From: an uncultured Alphaproteobacteria bacterium
Lineage (GTDB): Bacteria > Pseudomonadota > Alphaproteobacteria > Rs-D84
Assembly: GCA_947367055.1 (NCBI GenBank)
Contig: CANBCI010000002.1
Span: 1 to 64,000 of the forward strand
Length of the DNA stretch: 64,000 nt
Direction of reading: 5' to 3'
Shown: in pieces, positions 57,874 to 64,000 of the stretch
How the letters are laid out: the number at the start of each line of letters is the position of its first letter
How positions within the stretch are numbered: position 1 is the first letter of the stretch
Translations under genes and position numbers: made by a program
The notes under the pieces: model-generated
Database searches by the model: none
What the model saw: only the letters and a program-made list of their open reading frames with translations
Told to the model about the DNA's origin: nothing

Positions 57874-59475
57874 ATGCCAAGACCAGAACTGCCGTACAGC
57901 GAAAAATCAAGAAATACTTTAATTGTAAATTATTATCAATTGCGTGCCGCCGGCAAACCCATTCCTGCAGATTTATTATATTGGTTATCTGTTAAGGCAT
58001 CGGATCAATTTGGCCCCAATGGTCCGCTGTGTAAACATGGGCAACGCAAAAATGCTAAACCATATTCGCAGATGTCATTGGACGTTTTAGAGAAAAAAGT
58101 CCGTGAGTTGATAAAGTCCGGCAAGAAGGTGCCACAGGGCTTGGGCAAGGAACTGGTATTGCGAAAACCAGAAAAATATTCATATGATGAAAACGGCGAG
58201 TTCAATATAAAAAAATATGCCAGCGAGGTGTCGCGAAAGCAAAGAAAACCTTATATTGATTGCGGTTTGGCATATTTGGAAAATTTACTAAAAAAATACA
58301 ATGCGGCGGGTGAACAGCCCCCGGTTGATTTAATGACGGCGTTGGCGGTCAAAGCCCCTGAAAAGTATTTCTATGAAAACGGCGAGTTTAAGAATCTTCA
58401 TAAAGAACGCGCTGAACGGCGGATTAAGAAAAAGAACCGTGATAAAATTATACAACCCGCGTCGCAACCGAAAAAGTTGTTTAAGAAGCCGGATGACACA
58501 ATAATTGCCAAACAAAAAGAACTGGCGGGTTTTGCCACGGAAAAGCAAATTGCCGGAGTGCATTTATTTGCCCCAAAATTGCCGAGCGGTGCTTATGAAT
58601 TGGTTTGGCGTCATGGTGTCAAAGAAAAGAAGCTTATGATACGTTGTGGCATATATTCGCCCGAAGTTGTTTTGTTTGATGTTTTAAGCGGTTTTGCGGT
58701 TGTTCGCGTGCATGGCAATTTTGGTACAAAACTGTATGTGATTGATTGTGAAAATAGCGAAGTGATCAAATCACTGGCCGGGGGCTTTGCCCGTGTTTCT
58801 TATATTGCAAAAAATCATGAATTGTTTGGGTATGAAAAAATTGACGCCAGATCAATGCTGCGCATATGGTGCAAAAATCATACTTGGACACGTGAATCAG
58901 TTGATGCGCCATATTCGGCTGTGGCAATAAATGCGTTGGCCAAATTGACGGAAACCGTTATTATAAAGCCAAATGGAATGTGCGCCACATATCCTTTGGC
59001 GGCATTGCCGGCACAATTGGATAAGGCGGTTCCGGCAACTGAATATAAAAAAGAAGCTCGCGCGAACCAAACATCTGATGTCACTGATTTAAATGTGACA
59101 ATAAAAAGCACGGAATCGGCGTCTGGAATCTTTTATAACGATGTTTATGTTAATGGCCAAAGAATAATTCAATCCCATTATAACACATCGTTCAAGGTTT
59201 TTATGAATGGCAAAATTTTGGGGGTGCGTGGGCGCGACGGTAATGAAATGGCCCCGATGGGACCTTGGCAGTGGCGATTGTTTGACACCAATCTGGACGA
59301 GCAGGATTTCAAATCAACCAGCGCATATATAGACGGCATTAGCGAAGAAAGTTATGGGATTAAATTACGATTTAGCAACGGTCATTTTACCACATTGATG
59401 TCGCAACAGTATGAAAACGCATCCAATAAGCTCTTTAGATTGAGCAATGTAAAAAAACATTTATACGGCAGGTAA
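57874..59475 (+). CDS. Hypothetical protein with three N-terminal repeats and a beta-rich C-terminus
   Basis: Repeats around PADLLYWLSVKASDQF / PQGLGKELVLRKPEKYSYDENGEF / PPVDLMTALAVKAPEKYFYENGEF. Confidence 0.7.
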   Translation: MPRPELPYSEKSRNTLIVNYYQLRAAGKPIPADLLYWLSVKASDQFGPNGPLCKHGQRKNAKPYSQMSLDVLEKKVRELIKSGKKVPQGLGKELVLRKPEKYSYDENGEFNIKKYASEVSRKQRKPYIDCGLAYLENLLKKYNAAGEQPPVDLMTALAVKAPEKYFYENGEFKNLHKERAERRIKKKNRDKIIQPASQPKKLFKKPDDTIIAKQKELAGFATEKQIAGVHLFAPKLPSGAYELVWRHGVKEKKLMIRCGIYSPEVVLFDVLSGFAVVRVHGNFGTKLYVIDCENSEVIKSLAGGFARVSYIAKNHELFGYEKIDARSMLRIWCKNHTWTRESVDAPYSAVAINALAKLTETVIIKPNGMCATYPLAALPAQLDKAVPATEYKKEARANQTSDVTDLNVTIKSTESASGIFYNDVYVNGQRIIQSHYNTSFKVFMNGKILGVRGRDGNEMAPMGPWQWRLFDTNLDEQDFKSTSAYIDGISEESYGIKLRFSNGHFTTLMSQQYENASNKLFRLSNVKKHLYGR

Positions 59476-59490
59476 TGCGCCGTTAAAATA

Positions 59491-59519
59491 AAAACGCGGG
59501 TTTGCTAACCCGCGTTTTG
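59491..59519. terminator. Intrinsic terminator between convergent genes
   Basis: AAAACGCGGGTTtgcTAACCCGCGTTTT. Confidence 0.82.
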
Positions 59520-59534
59520 TTGTTCTTGCCGGGA

Positions 59535-61592
59535 TTATCCCACCGTCAGGTCTTTGCCTTTGACATCAACATAGACTGTGGCGCCTTCGCCGATTGTGCC
59601 CGACAGTATCAGGTCTGCAATTTTATCTTCGACCGCGTTTGTGATAAGACGTTTCAGTGGTCGCGCACCGAATACCGGGTCGTATCCGTTGTCGCCCAGC
59701 CATTTTATCGCCTTGTCCGTCACATTTAGTTCTATGCGGCGCTCGGCCAGACGCTTTTCCAGATTCCGCAATTGAATCTTTACAATGCCGGCCATCACAT
59801 CCTTGCCCAACGGGTTAAAGAATACGATTTCATCAATTCGGTTGATAAATTCCGGACGGAAATGTTTCTTTACCGCTTCCATGTCGGGCAGGTTGCTGGT
59901 CATGATAATAATTGTGTTGGTAAAGTTCACGACATGTCCCTGGCCGTCGGTTAGTCTGCCGTCGTCCAAAATCTGCAGGAATACGTTGAACACATCCGGG
60001 TTTGCCTTTTCTATTTCATCAAACAGCAAAACCTGGTACGGGCGACGACGCACGCTTTCGGTTAAAACGCCGCCTTGTTCATATCCGACATATCCCGGGG
60101 GACTGCCAATCAGGCGTGAAACCGAATGTGGTTCCATATATTCACTCATGTCAATTCGGGTCATGGCCGTGTCGTCATTAAACAGATATTCGGCCAGGGC
60201 CTTTGCAACCTCGGTCTTGCCGACGCCGGTCGGCCCCAGGAACATAAAACTGCCGGCCGGACGACGCGGATCGGACAACCCCGCACGCGAACGGCGAATT
60301 GCGCGGGCAACCACCTGCAGTGCCAAATCTTGGCCGACAACGCGTTCGCGCAGTTTGTCTTCGATATTCAGCAGTTTTGATTGTTCTTCGACACTTAATC
60401 TGTCGGCCGGGACGCCGGTCCATTTACTGACAACCGTCGCAATATGTTCGGGCAGCACGGTTTTGTATTCGCGTGCATCCGCGTTCATGGTGCGAATTTT
60501 TTCTTCCAGTTCCGGAATCTTGCCATACTGCAGGGCGGACGCCTTTTCATAGTCGCCGGCGCGGGTCGCACTGGCAACCTCGGCTTTGGCGGCGTCCAGG
60601 GCGGCCATTGCGTCCGACAGTCCGCGCATTTTTTGTTGTTCGGCCTGCCATTCGGCGGTCAGTTTTTTTGATTCTGCCTCGGTTTCTTTTATAATGCCTT
60701 CCAATTCTTTCAGGCGCTTTTTAGATTCTTCGTCCTTTTCTTTTTTCAATGCCTGTTGTTCTATTTTCAATTGCATCAGGTGGCGGTCGATTTCATCCAG
60801 TTTTTCCGGTTTTGATGCAACCTCTATGCGAACACGCGCAGCGGCCTCATCAATTAAATCGATTGCCTTGTCCGGTAAAAAGCGGTCGGTGATATAACGG
60901 TTTGACAGTTTTACCGCCGATACCAATGCCGCGTCGGCAATGCGAACACCGTGATGTCCTTCGTATTTTTCCTTTAGACCGCGCAGAATGGATATTGTGT
61001 CGTCAACCGTCGGTTCATCGACATACACCGGTTGAAAACGACGTGCCAGCGCCGGGTCCTTTTCAATATACTGGCGGTATTCGTCCAATGTTGTCGCGCC
61101 CATGCAGTGCAGTTCGCCGCGCGCCAGCATTGGTTTCAACAAATTTCCCGCATCCATGGAACCTTCGCCTTTGCCGGCGCCGACCATGGTGTGCAGTTCA
61201 TCAATGAATAAAATAATCTGGCCGTCGGAATCTTTTACGGCTTTCAGTATCGCCTTTAGCCGTCCTTCAAATTGGCCGCGGAACATCGCACCCGCCATAA
61301 GCGCGCCCATATCCAGCGACAGCAGTTTTTTATTCAACAGATTTTCCGGCACATCGCCCGATACTATGCGTGATGCCAGCCCTTCGACAATTGCGGTTTT
61401 ACCGACACCTGGGTTTCCGATAAGAACAGGGTTGTTTTTTGTGCGTCTGCTTAATACCTGGATTGTGCGGCGAATTTCTTCGTCACGGCCGATTACCGGA
61501 TCCAGTTTGCCGTCCGCCGCCAGTTTTGTGAAATCGGTGGTGTATTTGGCAATTGCCTGTTCCGGGGTTTCTTGCATTTCTTCTGGGTTCAT
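59535..61592 (-). CDS. clpB: ClpB-type disaggregase lacking the N-terminal domain
   Basis: [15 protein letters not shown]; full-looking middle coiled coil; [19 protein letters not shown]; starts just before D1. Confidence 0.93.
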   Translation of the reverse strand: MNPEEMQETPEQAIAKYTTDFTKLAADGKLDPVIGRDEEIRRTIQVLSRRTKNNPVLIGNPGVGKTAIVEGLASRIVSGDVPENLLNKKLLSLDMGALMAGAMFRGQFEGRLKAILKAVKDSDGQIILFIDELHTMVGAGKGEGSMDAGNLLKPMLARGELHCMGATTLDEYRQYIEKDPALARRFQPVYVDEPTVDDTISILRGLKEKYEGHHGVRIADAALVSAVKLSNRYITDRFLPDKAIDLIDEAAARVRIEVASKPEKLDEIDRHLMQLKIEQQALKKEKDEESKKRLKELEGIIKETEAESKKLTAEWQAEQQKMRGLSDAMAALDAAKAEVASATRAGDYEKASALQYGKIPELEEKIRTMNADAREYKTVLPEHIATVVSKWTGVPADRLSVEEQSKLLNIEDKLRERVVGQDLALQVVARAIRRSRAGLSDPRRPAGSFMFLGPTGVGKTEVAKALAEYLFNDDTAMTRIDMSEYMEPHSVSRLIGSPPGYVGYEQGGVLTESVRRRPYQVLLFDEIEKANPDVFNVFLQILDDGRLTDGQGHVVNFTNTIIIMTSNLPDMEAVKKHFRPEFINRIDEIVFFNPLGKDVMAGIVKIQLRNLEKRLAERRIELNVTDKAIKWLGDNGYDPVFGARPLKRLITNAVEDKIADLILSGTIGEGATVYVDVKGKDLTVG

Positions 61593-61729
61593 AATGGTCA
61601 CCTTTGTTATTTTCTGTATATATAATATCATTTTAGAATTCTTCAAGACACAGGAATCAAAGCCGCCAAACTTTATTGCATGGTGCGCTTTTTTATATTA
61701 CCATTTGTCACGAAGAAGGGGACCGTGAA

Positions 61730-63184
61730 ATGACATCATTTTCAGAACGCGATATTGAACAAATTGTACAACATGGACTGTCCGTGGCGGATGCGGAAAA
61801 GCAAATGGCGGATTTTGCACAGGGCTTTCCGTATGCGGATATTGTCGCACCAGCATCGGTCGGTTGCGGCATTGTGCAATTGGATGACGCGGCACGCCGG
61901 GCGGCGGCCGATACCTATGACGCATATCGTCGAACGCACACGATTGTGAAATTTGTTCCGGCATCCGGCGCGGCCACACGCATGTTCAAGGACTTGTTTG
62001 AATTTTTGTCGTCTGACGACAAGAACCCGGTTGTGGAAAAGGTTCTGCAGAATATTGAACGGTTCGCATTTTACGAGGATTTGAAAAAATTTTTATCCCC
62101 GTCGGCCACGGCGCATGATATTATCGCTGCGATAACCGGGGCGAACGGCTTAAACTACGGCAATTGTCCAAAGGGATTGATAAAGTTTCATAGTACGGGT
62201 GCGGGCGCGCGTACCGCCGCCGCCGAACATCTGGGCGAGGGTGCCGAATATGCCGTATCCGGCGACAATACGGTGCGCATACATTTCACCGTGTCGCCCG
62301 AACATAGGTCTGCGTTTGAAAAATTGTTTGCGCAATTGGTTGATGAATATGCCGCGCGGTTTGGTGTCAAGTACGACATAACAATGTCGGAACAAATGGC
62401 CAAGACGGACACAATTGCCGCGGCGCCCGATAATACACCGTTTAGAACGGATGACGGTTCATTGCTGTTTCGGCCGGCGGGGCATGGTGCACTAATTGAA
62501 AATTTGAATGATATTGATGCGGATATTATTTTCGTAAAGAATATTGATAATGTTTGCGCCGAACATTTTCGCGCCGACACCATTGAATATAAACGTGCGC
62601 TGGCCGGTGTCTTGGTTCAGGTTCAGGCAAAGATTTTTGATTATCTGTCCCGGTTGGACAATGCGGATGCGGCAACGCTGCATGAAATTCGTGAATTTAT
62701 ATCAAACACATTGTGCGTGCGCGGTGCGTCTGATTTTGATGTGGCGCAAATCCGAATGATACTGAACCGACCGACGCGTGTGTGCGGTGTTGTGCAAAAC
62801 ACCGGCGCGCCGGGCGGCGGCCCGTTTATGGTGCGCGGCGCAGACGGATTGACGTCGCCCCAAATTGTGGAATCCAGTCAGATTGCCCCCGCCGCGCGGG
62901 GTATAATGGGTGGTGCATCACATTTTAATCCGGTTGATTTGGTTTGCGCGGTACGCAATATCAATGGCGATAAGTTTGATTTGACGAAATATATTGATGA
63001 AAATACCGGATTTATATCGGAAAAATCGAAAAACGGGCACCCGCTGCGCGCAATGGAAAGGCCCGGTCTGTGGAACGGCGCAATGGCAAATTGGAATACG
63101 ATTTTTGTTGAAGTGCCGCCTACAACTTTTTCACCGGTCAAGGTGGTTAGCGACCTGCTTGCGGCGCCGCATCAACCGGCATAA
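61730..63184 (+). CDS. DUF4301-like protein
   Basis: HTIVKFVPASGAATRMFKDLFEF; PKGLIKFHSTGAGARTAAAEHL. Confidence 0.72.
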   Translation: MTSFSERDIEQIVQHGLSVADAEKQMADFAQGFPYADIVAPASVGCGIVQLDDAARRAAADTYDAYRRTHTIVKFVPASGAATRMFKDLFEFLSSDDKNPVVEKVLQNIERFAFYEDLKKFLSPSATAHDIIAAITGANGLNYGNCPKGLIKFHSTGAGARTAAAEHLGEGAEYAVSGDNTVRIHFTVSPEHRSAFEKLFAQLVDEYAARFGVKYDITMSEQMAKTDTIAAAPDNTPFRTDDGSLLFRPAGHGALIENLNDIDADIIFVKNIDNVCAEHFRADTIEYKRALAGVLVQVQAKIFDYLSRLDNADAATLHEIREFISNTLCVRGASDFDVAQIRMILNRPTRVCGVVQNTGAPGGGPFMVRGADGLTSPQIVESSQIAPAARGIMGGASHFNPVDLVCAVRNINGDKFDLTKYIDENTGFISEKSKNGHPLRAMERPGLWNGAMANWNTIFVEVPPTTFSPVKVVSDLLAAPHQPA

Positions 63185-63258
63185 TTAAAATGTAAAAACA
63201 GCGCTTGACTTTTTATGTTTTTTATTATAAATTATGCCGAGTTAAAAGGATTATTACT

Positions 63259-63630
63259 ATGCCACGTGTATGTAAAGTAACAGGTAAGAAAACAGAAGTC
63301 GGGATGAACGTTTCCCACTCTATGCGCCATACAAAGCGTACATTCTTGCCGAATTTGCAAAAATTAAAGTTCCACAGTGATATTTTGGGTCGCGATTTCT
63401 CGCTGCGTATTTCGACCGCGGGTTTGCGTACATTGACCAAGCACGGTGGTTTGGATGGATATGTTATGGCGAAACCGGTATCCCGCCTGACCGAAGAAAT
63501 GGCCGCAATTAAAAAGGCCATTGAAAAGAAGGTAGGCAAGGCAGCGGCACCCGCCAAAAAGCCTGTGCACAAGGCAACACGCAGTGCACGCTTGGTTAAA
63601 AAGGTTGAGGCGAAAAAGGCGGCGAAATAA
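63259..63630 (+). CDS. rpmB: 50S ribosomal protein L28 with Lys/Ala-rich C-terminal extension
   Basis: MPRVCKVTGKKTEVGMNVSHSMRHTKRTFLPNLQKLKFHSDILGRDFSLRISTAGLRTL. Confidence 0.95.
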   Translation: MPRVCKVTGKKTEVGMNVSHSMRHTKRTFLPNLQKLKFHSDILGRDFSLRISTAGLRTLTKHGGLDGYVMAKPVSRLTEEMAAIKKAIEKKVGKAAAPAKKPVHKATRSARLVKKVEAKKAAK

Positions 63631-63646
63631 TTCGCCTTTGCGTCAT

Positions 63647-63731
63647 GGCCCCGTGGCGGAATTGGTAGACGCGCTTGACTCAAAATCAAGTTCTGCAAGG
63701 AGTGTCGGTTCGAGTCCGACCAGGGCCACCA
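63647..63731 (+). tRNA. tRNA-Leu (CAA)
   Basis: Class II tRNA: CTTGA-CTCAAAA-TCAAG anticodon arm, long variable arm, GGTTCGAGTCC T-arm, encoded CCA. Confidence 0.94.
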
Positions 63732-63784
63732 GAATAAAAAACACCCGCGCTTTGGCGCGGATGTTTTTTTATTTGTGTGCGGCC

Positions 63785-63897
63785 CCGGACGAGAACCGAG
63801 GTGAGAGTCCGACTACGAGTAGCATAGCCAAGCAATTGCGGGCGATGTGTTAGGAGTGCCCCGCAGGTCATTTATGACCAAGGGACCAGCCTCGCCC
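63785..63897 (+). other. Unassigned structured intergenic segment downstream of tRNA-Leu
   Basis: TGCGG..CCGCA closing pairs, GGTCAT-tt-ATGACC hairpin, CCCCGCAGG..AGGGA..CAGC shared with 22710-22738. Confidence 0.4.
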
Positions 63898-64000
63898 CGC
63901 AAAAATTATAAATTTTTGGTATTTTTATTAAAATATGTTGACAATGTTTTATTTTTGTGTTAATACATTGTCAGTATAGTTGTGAAAAAAGGTATATAAT

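Noticed and set aside
63584-63853. ORFs over the tRNA-Leu (…VAELVDALDSKSSSARSVGSSPTRAT…)
   Set aside because: Classic spurious translation of a tRNA gene
63785-63897. RNase P RNA or permuted tmRNA
   Set aside because: GAGG..AGTCCG resembles an RNase P motif only superficially; too short and lacks other conserved regions or a tag-peptide ORF
1-64000. CRISPR arrays, prophage or insertion sequences
   Set aside because: No regularly spaced direct repeats, transposase, integrase or phage structural genes seen

Overview
The window carries a compact, gene-dense, GC-moderate bacterial chromosome segment. Its housekeeping genes (ccrM-type methyltransferase, nrdR, clpP-clpX, pgk, rnhB, infA, recO, rplI-rpsR-rpsF, rpmB, rpsU) fit a host-associated alphaproteobacterium; that assignment is inferred from gene content only. 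Between the conserved genes lies a large envelope/secretome complement. It includes at least seven Cys-rich secreted proteins, two autotransporter-like proteins, an OmpA protein with a CarboxypepD_reg-like N-terminus, a bile-salt-hydrolase-like Ntn hydrolase and several putative lipoproteins or periplasmic enzymes. The most striking signal is non-coding. Six copies (five complete, one truncated) of a complex RNA-like leader each start just downstream of a good sigma70 promoter. The complete copies share one order of parts: a GGG-loop-CCC hairpin, a long-range helix that makes an H-type pseudoknot, a competing anti-P1 strand, an AT-rich-loop hairpin, and an intrinsic terminator overlapping P1'. 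A small-protein ORF follows. Helices are conserved while their sequences change, with compensatory substitutions between copies. I do not recognise it as a known riboswitch or ribozyme class. Other leads are a G10 tract that splits a secreted-protein gene (phase variation or assembly error), a 1.06 kb segment bounded by about 65 bp inverted repeats, a MerR-type 19-bp-spacer promoter, and a duplicated tRNA-Gln 3' end. No searches or folding programs were run; helices were paired by eye.
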